Assembly: GCA_946811185.2 (NCBI GenBank) | Contig: OX328109.1 | Span: forward strand, 42,516,129-42,580,128 | Source of the DNA: Hippopus hippopus | Taxonomy: Eukaryota; Mollusca; Bivalvia; Cardiida; Cardiidae | Direction: 5' to 3' | Length of the DNA: 64,000 bases | Made by a program: the position numbers and the translations under genes | The notes under the pieces: model-generated | The model's input: only the letters and a program-made list of their open reading frames with translations | The model's database searches: none | Told to the model about the DNA's origin: nothing | Part shown: positions 34,601 to 49,600 of the stretch, piece by piece | Position numbering within the stretch: the stretch's first letter is position 1 | How the letters are laid out: every line of letters starts with the position of its first letter

Positions 34601-37600
34601 GTCTTTCTCCTCAGGGTTGTAAAAATTCAGGATTGTTTGGTAAAAAGTTAACGAATTTCCTGAGTTTTTTTTCTGAAATTACTTTTAATGGAGAAGTCTC
34701 CTTTAAACACTGTGACAAATGGTGGTTCTGTTATTCTGAATTGTCTTTTCATTCTTTCTGTGTTACAGTATTTCCTTTTTTTTTTTTTCAGCTAATCTCA
34801 TACAACTGGGTTATTCAGAATTGGAGGTATGTATGACTTTGAAATAGTTGGGTTTAGCTGGTACATAAGATGTGTACCGAACAACAAACTTGAGACTTTT
34901 TAGTCTAAAAGTATTTGCAGATGGCACATTAGATATTAATCAACTAACTCTTTACCAAACGACAAAATTTTAGACTGGTCCAAATTGAAAGCACTTGCAG
35001 ACGACAAAATAAATGCAACTCAAAAATTGAAATTTGTTTCCAGCAGGGTAGAAAACATTGTAGGAAAAGGAGAAAATGCTGGTTACCAGCATTTTCTCCT
35101 TTTCCCACAATGTTTTCAAAAGCCTTCTATCTCGGGGTCGTAAAAACCAGGGATTGTTTGGTAAAGGGTTAACAGGATTTGTGTTTGAGAGGATAGATAA
35201 TGTGTAAATGATGGAATTTGTCTGTGAGAGGGTAGAAAACATTGTGGGTTTCCAGCATTTTCTCCTTTTCCCACAATGTTATCCAAGATCTTACTTTTCA
35301 ACACCTTTTTTTTGAGGATTGGTGTGGGAAAAAGTTATGCTGTCTAGCGGAATACAAAAGAGAAGCTCAAGGCACTCAATGACACTTGTCAAAGTCTGTA
35401 CATGCAGTTTTTGAGAAGCTCAGTACTGTTTTGTTGGTTTGAAGGGTATTTTGTGTTGCTGTATGGGGCTCTGTAGTACCTTGCCCAAGGACACTCAAAT
35501 GCAATCACTCTTGCGAGCAGGAAATGATATCAAGATTTTCTTGAAAGTGTCTGCAGATGACAAATTCAAATGTGGTACAAATGAGCTGAAGGTCTTTAAC
35601 AGGACATAAAAATATGTGAAAAGGAAAAATGCTGGATACCAATTTTTTGAAAAGCTTTTCTCCCTAGGTTTGTTAAAATACAGGATTGTGTGATAAAGGT
35701 TAAGTTACCTGTAGTAACAGTTCTACTTCTATTTTTCAGGGTCTGGTTGAAAGTACACAAAGTTTCATGGTAAGACAAAGTTGCCCTAATAGGCTTATCT
35801 TCAGTTCAATGCTTTAGGGGTCAGTGTTAATCAAGATCAGACTGCACAGAGACTTGTGTCTAATCTTGGATCTACCTGATCAGATATTTTGTAAAATATT
35901 ATGGCCAAAATAGCTTAGAAGTTGTAGTGTCTAGGTCTTTTTTTTGTACCAAAAGAGTTTGCAGGAGCATTTGGTCCCTGTGCTGTGTGTCTGTGCATCA
36001 ACAATTCATTTTTGCAATAAATCTCAACACATTGGGAAGCATTGATCTGTGTTACTGATACTCTGTTTTGGTTGATATTCTTTTGGTTTTCATATTAAGC
36101 TCGGGTGACCGATACTTTGTTTTGGTTGATACTCTTTTGGTTTTCATATTAAGCTCAGGTGTTTTCGAAGACAACGTCGTGGTATTGCCATAGCCCTGTC
36201 GTCTGTGTTGTTGCGCAAAACAATGACATTTTAAAATATATCTGTCGTTACTTAAAATATTTACTTTCAACGTGGACTAGGTGTTAACTAACAAAAGAGA
36301 AATCCATACCAATATGGTAGATAACCATCAAAACAATTTTTGACACAGTTATGCCCTTTTTTGACTTAGAATTTTCACTGAAAATCTGTCCATTCTTAAA
36401 AGCAACTGCAGATAAGTGCTGGCACCCACATGTGGTGTTCTTGTTTTAACACTTTACTAGACAGATCAGATTCAGAAATCCAAATTGAAAGCAGCTGAAA
36501 AATTTAATGTGGCTTAATTCATGGTATTTGTCTTGGATGAAAGGGTAGAAAACCTTTTTGGAAAAGGAGAAAATGTTTGGTAAAGGGTTTATGGTATTTT
36601 CTTGTCTGTGTGAGTAATCTTTTATGTTGCTCTTTCTCACCATTTGTTCCTGGCATAAATTTGGTAAATTCAAAAACTGTGTATAGGAAGGGCTAGGATA
36701 TAATCCTCCACCATGTGACAAGTTGTAAGAATTATCCATACTGAAAGAGAAGGTGAATGTGGCTAAAATGATTTTCCTTGTCCTAGAAAGGAAGTTATAT
36801 AGTAAATAATTGTGAAAAAATGAGAAATTACTGGTTACCAGCTTTTTTTTCTTTTTTCTTTTTTTTTTACTATGTTTTACAAGCCCTCAAGTGGTCGTAA
36901 AAATACAGAATTGTTTGGTAAAGGATAAATACTTTTTGAAGTTAGATTTTTTTCTGGATTGTCATATGGTGCTTCTGTCTCATCGTTAATTTATTCTGAC
37001 AGTTGGTTACAATAAGGCTGATGGAAAAATGTAAAGTGTATGTACTAAACAAGAGGTCCAATCTTACACACTGGCACCCAGTGCTTGGCTGGTTCTCACA
37101 GAAAACAGATCAAAGGTATGTATAACTTCAAACATGTGTCAGTGTAAGCTCAGAGAAATGATAAACTCTGTACTTTACAACAATATTTCAGGCTGGTCCA
37201 AATTGAAAGCATTTGCAGATGACAAATTAAGTATAATTCTAAAACTAAAATTTTTCTTCAGAAGCTTTCTTCCTTAGGGTCGTTTAAACTCGGGATTGTG
37301 TGGTAATGGATCAAAGGTTTGCGAAAATCTATACACATGTTTTAATTCTATGCTTGGGAAACTGATGAAAAGTTTGCGCATGACTGTACACATGTTTGTC
37401 TATGCTAAGAAACCTGATCACCAGTTTACAAAAAACTGTACACAGCTGTTCATCTGTGCTTTGAAAAAATATCAAACTACATGGCCTGCTACATTTATAA
37501 ATGAAGTGAAATTGCTGATATTGTTGTCTTGGTTTTAACCCTTTACCACACAATCCTAAGTTTTAATGACCCTAAAGAAAAGGACTTTTGAAATCATTGT

Positions 37601-40600
37601 GGGAAAAGGAGAAAATGTTGGTAAGCAGCATTTCCTCCTTTTCCCACAATGCTTTCTACTCTTTCAAAGACATATTTCATAATTTGTACTAGATTTGATT
37701 TGTCATCTGCAAATGCTTTCAATTTGAACAAGTCAAAAATTTTGTTGTTTGGGAAAGACTCAATGTTTTAGGATGTTTTATGATTTTTTATTTATAGAAC
37801 TAAGTTGTGTTATCTCATTTTATAAAAATAAATCTGATGTAAATAAGGTTACTGAAGTGATAGATAGATGAATAAATAGTAAAGATATAGATAAATAAAT
37901 TAATTCATCAATGATTAAGCAGTTAATTCATTATGATGATGATGATTGCCTTTCGATATTCATTCCAGCTTACACGAAGCAATGCCTTACGTAGTGAAGC
38001 AGCTACAAATATTGTGGTGTGGGAAGATGATCAAGATTTTGTTTCTAGAGTTGATAGATTATGTCGATTACTCAAAGGACCAAGAAGCACAGAAATCCAC
38101 GTCTTCAAGTAAAGGTAAAAACTACAGTCAATCTTGTGTTAAAGATACACCTTTACAGACAGAGAGAAAAAACACTGATAAAAGTTGATAGTGTGTAGAA
38201 TGGTTCAGAATTTAGTTAGCTGTGCAAACATAAATGAATTAGCGTTATATATTGTATAAGGTATAAAGAAACTCAAGGGATTTGCCTTCAATTTAAAATT
38301 GGAAATGACAACAGTTGATTTCTTTGATGGCCTCCAGAAAATGAAATGCATTTTCTATCGGTTGTAATCTGTGCAACCTTGCAACAGTCAGGAGCAAAAG
38401 TTGGCATGAAGATTCTAGAATGATTATAGTGTAATAGTTCTGACAAATAGCCTCATAAATTAAAGACAAAATGGGTTAAAATCTGGCTGTTAATGAGTGT
38501 AGATGTACCTTTAACCCTTTACCAAACAATCTCTTATCTTCATGTTCCGTAGGCACAAGGCTTATGAAAACATCATGGGGAAAAAAAGAAAATGCTGGTA
38601 ACCAGCATTTTTCCTTTTTTCCACACAGTCATAATTGATGCTTTCAAAGCCAAATTTTATCATTTAAGCTGCAGTTTGTAAATGTTTTCTATATTGAAGT
38701 CTGAAATTTTGTGTTCTAGTAAAGAGACGACCCTATACTCTTTACTGTGCAACAAAAATGTTAGAGTTATCTAAATTGAAAGTGTTTGCAGACAAAGAAA
38801 TAAATGTGACTCATAACTTAAAATTTGATTTTGAAAGGATGGAAAACCTAGTGTGAAAAAAAGAAACAAACTTTGGACTCTCTGATATTGAAGACAATTC
38901 CAGACAGCGAATGGGGCTAACAAGGTTAACCTTTCACCAAACAATTCCATGTTTTCAGGACCTTAACTCTTTACCAAATGAAGAATTTTAGCTTGGTCCA
39001 AACTGAAAGCAGCTGCAGACGAAAAATTAGATGTAAATGAAAACCTTAATTTTGTCTTTCGTAGGGTAGAAAATATCGTAGGAAAGGGAGAAAATGCTGG
39101 TAACCAGCATTTTCTCCCATTCCCACAATGTTTTCAAAAGCCTTCTTCCTCAGGGTCGGTAAAAGCCAGAATCGTGTGTTAAAGGGTTAAGGCAGTGATT
39201 TTATCCTGTACAAAATAGAGAAGGCCTTTGAAAACATGATGGGAAAAAGAGAAAGTGCTGATGACTAGATTCTTTTTTCATTTTCCACAATGTCATCTAC
39301 CCTTTCAAGACAAAAGATCTCGTCATCAGAGCCGTATTGAATTTGTTGCTTGCAAGTTCTTTGAATTTCGACTAGTCCAAAATTTCATCATAAAATGAAG
39401 AGTTGCTATGATTTTACATTCAGGTATTTTGAAGAAGGCCCTTGACAAAGCCTCATCCAAGAATTCTGCAGCCAAAATCAAACTGGAGAGTTCTATAGCT
39501 CAGTCTACCTGTCTGCCCTGTGCTCTCTACAAACATGCTATGGACACTTTGTCACAGTTAAAACTGGATATAGTTAGTGGTAAGTCAATATAGAAGAGAT
39601 AATTATGTGCTTTAATTGCATTTCAAATGATCTCTTGAAACATTTAGGAAAAAAAGTAATAGTAAGATGGAGAGTTATATAGACTAGTCTATTTGTGTCC
39701 CCTTTGCCTTATACAAGCATGCAGTGGTTACTTTGACACAGTTAAAACAAGAGTATGTGTTAAGTATATTGTTTCAGGGTTAAACTTTGTCACAAACTTA
39801 ATTAAGTTTTACTCTGTGAAAAGGGGGTTTAATACATCTGCAAAAAATATCGACCCAGGTCAGCCCGTTCAGTTGGCACAGGCGACCTGGATTGATACTT
39901 TTTGCTATTAGTAAATTTTCTGCATGTCCAAGGACCGTTCTATCTTTGCATCATTGTCGCCATGCAAACTTTGATATTTTAAGATAAGTCTGTCATCATT
40001 GAAGAGTTAAACTACTTCAAACTGGGACTAGTTGTTAACTATCAAAAGGGAGCCCATACCAGTATGATAGGTAACGGTCAAAATATTTTTGACACAGGTA
40101 TACCCCCTTTTCAATGTATAATTTTCACTATTAAAGCCACAACAGCCCAGGTTTGGCACCCACATGCAGTGCTCATGTTTACATGACTGGTTGTTTTTTT
40201 TTCACAGGGTTAAGCTATAATGAGATTCTGTTGCCTATATTATGGCGATTCCTCTGTGATATGGGACCAAACTGCGGACTGAAGATATTTTTAGATCTGT
40301 TACAAACGACCCCCAATAGTACCCTCCATCCGGTGTTCAGTCTACTTACCCTGTTCTGTGATACGGCAGCTTGTCTAATAAGGTAAGTGTAGTGGAAAAG
40401 AAGCTGGTAGGTTGCTCCATCTTCCATTTACACATGCTCATACCCAGTGTGTAAATATAGTAATAGGAATTCTTGTAGATTTGGTATTTTTTCACTTTAA
40501 CTTTTACTGTTGTTTAACCCTTTAACTAACTGTCACACATTTTCATGACCAAGAGAAAAGAGGCTGTTGAAAACAACTGTAGGAAAAAAAAACAGAAGAA

Positions 40601-43600
40601 AAAGAACAAGGGATTGTGTGGAAAAGGGTCAGGGCTCGTATTCACCAACCCTTAAGAACGTTCTTTGTCTTATTCTCCAGAATTTTCTATATTTGAAAGT
40701 AACACAACTTCTGATTGGCTAAACCATTCGGTTTAGCCAGTCAGAAGTTGTGTTACTTACAAATTTAGAAAATCTTGGAGAGTAAGACTAAGAATATTCT
40801 CAAGAATGGTTGGTGAATACAGGCCCAAGTCTTTGCCACACGACAAATGTTGGACTTGTCCAAGTCCAAAACATTTGAAGATGACAAATCAAATGTGGCT
40901 CAAATGATGCTAAGTCTTTTTGAAAGGGTAAAAAACATTGTGGGAAAAAGAGGAAATGCTGGTTACCAGCATTTTTTCCTTTTACCATAATGTTTTTGAA
41001 AGGCTTCTTCTTCAGGGTCCTTGAAACACAGAATTGGTTTGCACAGTATTTGTGTATTTATTCTTATTCTCTTTTTTCATTTAGCACCTTGGACAACGTT
41101 GAAATATTTGAGCAGCAGAAGATATTCAAGGTGGAAGATTACGTCAAAATGAGTGAATTTCTCAATCTGTTTGTCTTCAGAGTTCTCTGGAATGGATATA
41201 TGGGTAATTTTTACTCTCTACCAGACTGAGTAGGCAGGGAATGCCCAGCCACTCAATATCATATTTTATGCACATTATAAATGACACATACTTCTTCTTC
41301 ATTTAAAAACTTCTCACTATCAATCCAACATTTAGTTCAAACCTTTTTATCACATTCTTAACTCTGTCATTTAAAACTTTTGAGTTGATAGGGATTGCCC
41401 TGTCACTCAGTAATGTCCTTTATACATATTAAGATCACACATAATCCTTCTTAATTCAACTCTTTTACTATTATAAATGTATTCAAACCTTTTTCAGTTT
41501 AAAATCTCACTTTTACTATCTTTTAACACAGATATGGGCGCTAAATGACCAAAGCTGTTGATGCGCCATAAAGCAACATTCATTCATTCATTCACTCTAC
41601 CAGACTGTCTAACGCTAGACTGGTTCAAATTGAAAGCATTTGTAGATAACAAATATCTTTTGCCAAAGCATCAGGGTTTTTTTTTTTAAGCATAGCTTAA
41701 TGTGATGGCTTTTGACCTACTTTCTCGTATTGAAATGTTTAAAAAAAATAGAAATTCTTGCTTGTTCAAAAATATGGGCATGTTTATTCTGAAGGCCCCT
41801 GTAGACCTTTTTGTGAGCAAATTTACGCCATCTGTCTTTGTTGTTACAAGCAGTTGCTTCTTTTCCTACATTGTTTTTTTTTTTTTAACCATTCAAAAAT
41901 TGTATTTTCCAATTATACAATGATATCTCTCCATGTTTGTCACTTTTAGTAGTTTTTTGGTATGTCAGAGTAATGGCTCAGGAACAATTTTTTTTATTTT
42001 TACAGATATTCAAACTTGTGTGACCAATGAAGTATTTACCTCAGCACATAGTCTGTTAAGAATTTTGTATGAAATTGACAGTAGACGAAAATATACACCC
42101 AAAGATCATTGGTTGATCAGGTAAATTATTAAAGATTGGTTCTTTGCCAAAAAAATGCCTTGTTGTAACAATTCTGGAGAAAGACTTTTTTGTAAAATTT
42201 GTTGGAAAAGGAGAAAATGTTCATTATCAGCATTTTCTCTTTTTATCACAATGTTTTCTACCCTTTCATAGATGACAACCTAGGAGCCATGATTGTTGTA
42301 TGCAAGCAATTTCCTTTTATTATATTCCTATCCGTGAATTACTGGCATTTCTCAGTGTACTATTTTTTCAGTTTTTCACAGTGAATAACATCACTACTGA
42401 TGATATGGTAAATATCAGAAACAAATCCCATCATCTCAGACATATTATTAAATGTGTCATCTGCAAATGCTTTCAATATGTACAAACAGAAAATTTTGTT
42501 GCGTGAAAAAGAGTCAAATACTTTTCTTACATAGCAATTCCTTAACTCTTTACCAAACAACAAATTTTAGACTTGTCCAGATTCAAAGCATTTGCAGACA
42601 ACAATCTAAAATGTGACTCAAAAATTTAAATTTGTTTCTTGGAGGGTAGAAAACATTGTTAGTGAAGGAGGAAATACTGGTTACCAGCATTTTATACTTT
42701 TCCCACAATGTTTTCAAAAGCCTTCTCAGCCAGGGTCATTAAAACTCGGGTATGTGAGGGGTAAACATTTGCATTTCAGGGACGTCAAAGGAAGTCTATT
42801 CATTAGTGAACTAGACAAGAGTAGAAAAGTAGCTCAGTTCATCATGCAGAAAATTCCACATATAGTGCCCTTTTCAGAGGTGAGGTTACTTTATGTTAAT
42901 TATTAAAGGGCCATCCACAACTTTAGATGTCCTTGCAGCCAGTGTCTGTCAAGATTAGACTGCACAAAATGTGGAGTCTGATCTTTGATCTACACTGTTT
43001 TTTGCTTTGCCGAGAGGCAAGAACAACTATGTACTGCAGGGTCCAAAAAATCCACTCGTCCGCTCGTATTTACGAGTGCGAAATGGATGAGGACGAGTGA
43101 AATATCAGTCATGGTCGTCCGACAGGACGAGTGGTAAATAGGAGGTAGTAAACAAATAAGTTTTTCAGATGAATATTTAACTTACAGGAGACAAAACAGT
43201 CATTCCATTATTGAATAAGAGAATTAAGGGTATTCTGGAAATCAAATACTGAAACAGGACATAAAACCTGCTGGTACCCGCTCCAAATAAAGACCGGTTT
43301 CAAGTCAGCCTAATGATATAACCCGGGACATTTTCATTGCATACAGATGTTTTAATATGCCTTGGGTAGATCTAATTCAAAACAAGTGACTTTGCTAATT
43401 TATTAAAACGATCGATATTAACAATAACGCAAATACTTTCCCGAAACTAGGTCCAAAGACTGTGTTGTTTTGGCTTTATTAATTAAGAAATAATCTTCTT
43501 TCTATCGTGGTTTATCGTTCAATAAACCACAGTTGTGAGTTATGAGGCACAATAAATAATCCACGAGGGCGATAGCCCGAGTGGTTTATTCATTGCGCCT

Positions 43601-46600
43601 CATAACTCACAACATGGTTTATTGAACGATAAACCACGATAGAAAGAAGATTATTTCGATTCTAACATGACCAACTCTTAATCAAAGGAAAACAAGTTCA
43701 TACTTACAGTAAAAACGTGGATGTAGATTATATTCCATTGATTAAATTATTTACTTACTTTATACAGAATGTCGTCAGTCTATATAGAATGACGTCACTC
43801 TACATAGAATAACGTAGATTTTACCAAGCTTTTGTTGCACTGTGTTTATAGAGCCGAAATCACGTGTCATGTTAGAATTTCTTACAACTTGACCGGATAA
43901 ATGATACCGGATATTCAAACCCGTTATTTAATGTTAGTTGCTACGGGAGACAATATAATTAGCGTTTCCGTTTCGTCTGAAAAAAAAATACAAGAGTCAA
44001 ATATTAGACGGGTTTTTCTCGTCGGACGAGTGAGGATCAAGGCAGGGCAAGTGTTTTTCAAAGTCACTTGTCCTACAGGACGAGTGTCTTTTCCGGAAAT
44101 TTTTGGACCCTGTACTGGCAATTATTTGGATCTTATTAATGGCCTGAAAATGTCTGTTAACTCTTTATCAGATGATGAAATTTACAAAATTGGTCTGAAT
44201 CGAAAGTAATTGCAGATGACAAAAACAGTGTTGTTTACATAATAGCGGTTGTCTGTAAAAGGGTTGAAAACGTCAGAAATGGAGAAAATGCTGGTTACCT
44301 GCATTTTTTTCCTTTTCCTGAAATGTTTTCAAAAGCCTTCTTCCTCGTTGTTGTCAAAATTTGGGATTGTTTGGTAAAGGTTTAAAGAGTCTAAGCGCTA
44401 ATACGCTTTTCTTATTAAAGTGCATTTCTTCTGAGTAGAAATTTTCTCATGTAGAATCTTTTTCATTGGCATTTCTTGTTAATTTCAACAGTTTTAGAGA
44501 TTAATTTCTACATGACGCCCTGGTAATCTTTTAGTAGGTCATATACTTACAGTATATCTGTCTCTTGACCCTTCACCACGAAAACCCAACTTTTAACGAC
44601 TATGGAAAAAAAGGCTGTTGAAAACATAGCAGGAAAAGGAGAAAATGCTGGTAACCAGCATTTTCTCCTTTTCCCACAATGTTTTCGATCCTATCAAACA
44701 AATATCATTGTATGAGCAATAGTTAGATGAAATATCTCACTTTTTGAGCAATTTTTAATTTGTCATCTGCAAATGCTTTCAGCTTGGATGAGTCTTAAAT
44801 TTGTTCATTTGGTTAAGAGTTGAAAGGTTACATTGTATGAATTCCTACTTTCAGCGTGTGAAGATTTTCCGTAAATATGTTATGAAGGAGAAAGATGTAC
44901 TTGGTCTCACTGAGTCCCTGGCAGCCACCCCACAGTCTACATTAATAACTGTACATAGAAGTAGAATAGTTGAGGTAAGACTGTTAAATTTTTAGCTCAG
45001 ATTTTTTCAAAGAAAACATGAAGGTATTGTCATAGCCCTCTAGTCTGTGTCTGTGTGATCAGCAGCAGCGGCATCGTCGTACAAAAACTTTGACATTTTA
45101 TGATATCTCTGTCATTACTAAAGATTTATACTTCAAACTTGGGCAAGTTGTTAACTATCAAAAGGGAACCACTACAACAGGGGCGGGTAGCCATCAAAGT
45201 ATTTTTGACACAGGTATGCCCCTTTTTCGACTTAAAAATTTCACTGAAAATCAAGCAACTGCAGCTGAGTGTTGGCACCCCCATGTGGTGCTTATGTTTC
45301 TTTTTTAGGACTGTCTTTCTGCCAAAAATAAACAATTATGAGTGTCAAATTGCAATGAAATTTATTTCATACTATATAAAAGAATGATATCAGTATGAAT
45401 GTGACAATATTTTACAGTACAGGCTGTCAAAGTTTCAGTTGGTGGCAGGAAAATTAATCTTTGGCAATTTATCTTTATCAATTTATCAGTATTATGTTTC
45501 TAGAGAAACTTCGAGTGAAGGTTAAGATCAGGCTACAATATACACAGACTAAGGTCTAGAAGCAACTTTAATTGCTTTTCATGATAGTATAGAGCTAGAT
45601 CAGGCTATATAGATTGAGATGCATGACTATTCTTTATCAGTTAGAAATAGGAAGCTGATGAGTAAACCCTTTACAACATAATTCCAAGTTTTAACAACTC
45701 TGATGGCCTTTGAAAACACTGTGGGAGAAGGAGAAAATGCTGATAACCAGCATTTTCTCCTTTTCCTTCAATGTTTTCCACCTTTTCACAGACAAACCTT
45801 ATACGAAGTGGGGGTATATTGCTTTGCTAATGTCGGTCGGTCGGTCGGTAGACCTTACCTTGTCCGGATGATAACTAGACACAGAGTTGACCTAGGTTTG
45901 TCAAATTTGGCACAGATTCCTATTGATTTTGAGGTCAAGGTCAGAGTGACCGTCAACATGTTGATATATAGACCAAACCTTGTCCGGATGATAACTAGAC
46001 ACAGAATTGACCTAGGTTCGTCAAATTTGGCACAGACATGCGTCTCGGAGTGCAGATGATCCCTATTGATTTTGAGGTCAATCGGTCAAAGGTCAAGGTC
46101 ACAGTGACCATCAACATGTTGATATATAGACCAAACCTTGTCCGGATGATAAGTAGACTCAGAATTGACCTAGGTTGGTCAAATTTGGCACAGACATTCG
46201 TCTCGGAGTGCAGATGATCCCTATCGATTTTGAGATTAATCCATCAAAGGTCAAGGTCACAGTGGCCTTCAACTTAATGATATTTAGACCTAACCTTGTC
46301 CAGATGATAACTAGACACAGAATTGACATAGGTTCTTCATATTCTGTACAGATATTCATCTTGGAGTGTAAATGATCCCTATCGATTTTAAGGTTAATCC
46401 GTGAAAGGTCAAGGTCACAGTGACCACCAGATGATTCAGGGCCCGTGCTGCCGTTCGCCACTTGAGCCATTTGCTCAAAAAAAAATTAAAGTGTCTCAAA
46501 AATCATCATATGTGGCTCAACTTGTGGCTCCAACATTTTATTCGCGTATTATCAGGGACGTAGTAAGCATCGAAGTTGACTGGGAAAAAGCGGAAGTCGA

Positions 46601-49600
46601 ACGCGCGTGCCGAAAAGAAAATCGATAACTCAGTCTGTGTATCGGCGACTGTTTACAATCTTGTATGTATACACACGGTGGTGTGTATAATTATGCGAAC
46701 TGTTGACAGATTATCACATTTAACAATTGAAGTGGGCTATAAATCAAAAAGATGACCCCCAATCAATTCTTTTGATATCAGTTTATGACCTGTGCCACTT
46801 CCTGTATCAATGTGGCAGTAGGGGGGCATGACTGTTTTACAAACAGACATCTTGTTTGAAACTAATTTGATATGTCATCTGCAAATGCTTTGAATGTTGG
46901 TTAGTCAAAAATTTTGTTATGTAAATAGATGAAAACAGGATTTTTCATGCACATGATGTGTGAAATTTTAACAGGATGGTTACCGACAGCTAGCACAGTT
47001 ACCACCAAAAGCCATTAAAGGTTTGATCCGGGTCAGGTTTATAAATGAGCAAGGGCTGGACGAGGCAGGCATAGATCAGGATGGGGTGTTTAAAGAGTTC
47101 TTGGAAGAAACAATTGCCAAAGTCTTTGATCCATCCCTGAATTTATTTAAGGTAAAGTTTAAAGATGTATTACATAATATTCAACCTCAAAAGTTGCATG
47201 ACATCATTAATCTCATTACTTTCCCTTGACATAAAATTATGTTATCACCATGACACTCACAGGTAAAATTTGATGGTCACTTGCACAGTTTCTTTTGTCA
47301 ACATGTGTATTTTTCTTATACCTATCATCACCGAAACTGGTAAATAAACGGAAAAAGGTACTCATTTACAGAGGGAAAAAAAAAAAACATTAGAGCCATG
47401 CTCTGTGAAAAGGGGGCTTAATCCATTTGTGAAAAGTATCGACCCAGGTCAGCCTTCGCAGTCTGCGAAAGCTGCCATGGGTCAAAACTTCGCTATTGGT
47501 CAATTTTCTGCATGTCAAAGAATCAGTGCACCTCATTATTAAGTCCATTGTTTGTAAAAAGTGGCCATAATTATGTGATGGCTTGCTAGGTAAAGTTCAT
47601 CACAGAGATGCAGTAAGCCCCTTTTTGCCAGAGCATAGCTTATTTTTATGTGTTTATGGGCTCCTTGAGGTTTATTTGACCAGTGCTTCTCATAATCCTA
47701 TTTCCAAGCCACAGGCTGCTTTCTCACATAAACAAGGTCAAACCAATGTTCAACAATGAATGAGGAATGAATCTTGTTGGAATGACTATCATCAGTCCTT
47801 TAACCCTTTCCCAAACGACAAACTTTTAGACTCTTCCAAACCGAGAGCATCCGCAAACAACAAATTCAGAATTGGTACAAATTAGCTTTAGCTCTTAAGT
47901 AGGGTAGAAAACATTGTGGGAAAAGGAGAAAATGCTGGTTACCAGCATTTTCTCCTTTTCCCACAATGTTTTCAAAAGCTTTCTTTCCCAGGGCCGTGAA
48001 AACCAGGGATTGTTTGGTAAAGGGTTAACCCTTTACCACATGGTCTCAAGTATTTATGATAATGCAAGTCTTTTAAAAACATTATTGAAAAAGGAGAAAT
48101 TGCTGGTAATCATTTTTTTCTCCTTTTCCCAAAATGTTTTCTTACTATTCATAGAAAAATCAAGTCACTCGAGCTACATTTAATTTGTTGTCTGCAAATG
48201 CTTTCAATTTGGGCGAGTCTAAAATTTTGTCATTTAGTAAAGAGTTAAGAGTGTTGGGCCAAGTTTTTATTCAAACTTAGGATCCCTGGATAACACACCC
48301 TGTACACCCCTGCATTTTACTGACTAAGTTGCCAGGTCAGGGGTATGAAGTTGAAATGTACAAAACTTAACCTTTGACCTGCTAAATCAGTGAAATGAAA
48401 CTTTCAAGCTGATATTGAAACCCTAAATTTTGCTGTTTCAAAGGCATTTCTTGGGGGCAAAAATATCTTCTTATTGAACATTGTAGATCTAAGATCAGAC
48501 TGCACATTTTGTACAGTCTGATCTTGATCTACAATGTACATGAAAGGTCCGTAAGTCGCACTTGGCAGCTCAAGGTTTAATATAAATGTGTACAGTTATT
48601 CTTTTGACACATATTGTAACTTTCAAATGGTTTTTAACAGTTGTTATAGACCGATAGTTTGTACTTACGGCTTGTCCTTCTTTAATTCAAATCAACTAGA
48701 TTTTCTTTCATTGCTTTCTTCAGGTAACAAGTGAACAGAAATTGTATCCATCCTCCACATCATACATCCAGGAAAACCACTTGCAGCTATTCGAGTTTGT
48801 CGGAAAAATGTTGGCCAAGGCAGTTTATGAGGTGAAGAGTTAAATCTTCAGCAAATTAACTTTTTACCAAACAACAAGATTTTAGACTGGTCCAAATAAA
48901 TAGCATTTGCAGAGGACAGATTCAGTGTGGCTAAGATTATGGAATTTGTCTCTGAAGAGTAGAAGACATTGTCGGAAAAAGAGAAAATGCTGACAACCAG
49001 GTTTTTCTCCATTTTCCAACAATATTGTCAAAAGACTTCCTTCGAAGGGTCATTTAAAGTCAGGATTGCTTGGTAATGGGTTAATCCATCCATAAAGTTT
49101 GTTGTTAGTTGTGATCCCTTGTTGTCCTGAAACCAGATTTAATTGTCCATGCAGACAGTGTAGATCAAGATCAGACTGCACAGATGTACACTGTCCACTC
49201 CTGTGCCAGATGTTCTAATAGAAACAGCTTTGACATTGCAATATCTGCATGTGTAGATCCAACTGAGAACATCTATTTGATCTATTAAGCACCACAGGTG
49301 TGACCTTTTTCACCTCTTACTTTGAAAATATCTCTTTAAAATAGGTTATCAAAATGAATTTTGATTTACATGGGTAGAAATGTTTGTTCAAGTATAGTCA
49401 GACAGTCATATAGGTTGCTTACATTCATATGGCACCTGATCATTCTATTTTCAGGGAATAATTGTGGAAGTACCCTTTGCCCCATTCTTTCTCACCCAGA
49501 TTTTAGGACACAGCTCAGTGTCAGCTTACAGTTCTCTGGATGAACTGCCATCCTTAGATCCTGACTTAGCTAGAAATCTTACTTATATTAAGGTATCAAT

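Noticed and set aside
43901..44209. 102-residue open frame at the end of the TACTG-flanked transposon
   Set aside because: It crosses the transposon end into a MITE, with no recognisable domain.
45703..46628. Several long open frames around the 160-bp tandem region
   Set aside because: Peptides repeat with the DNA period and run through MITE hairpins, so they are not genes.
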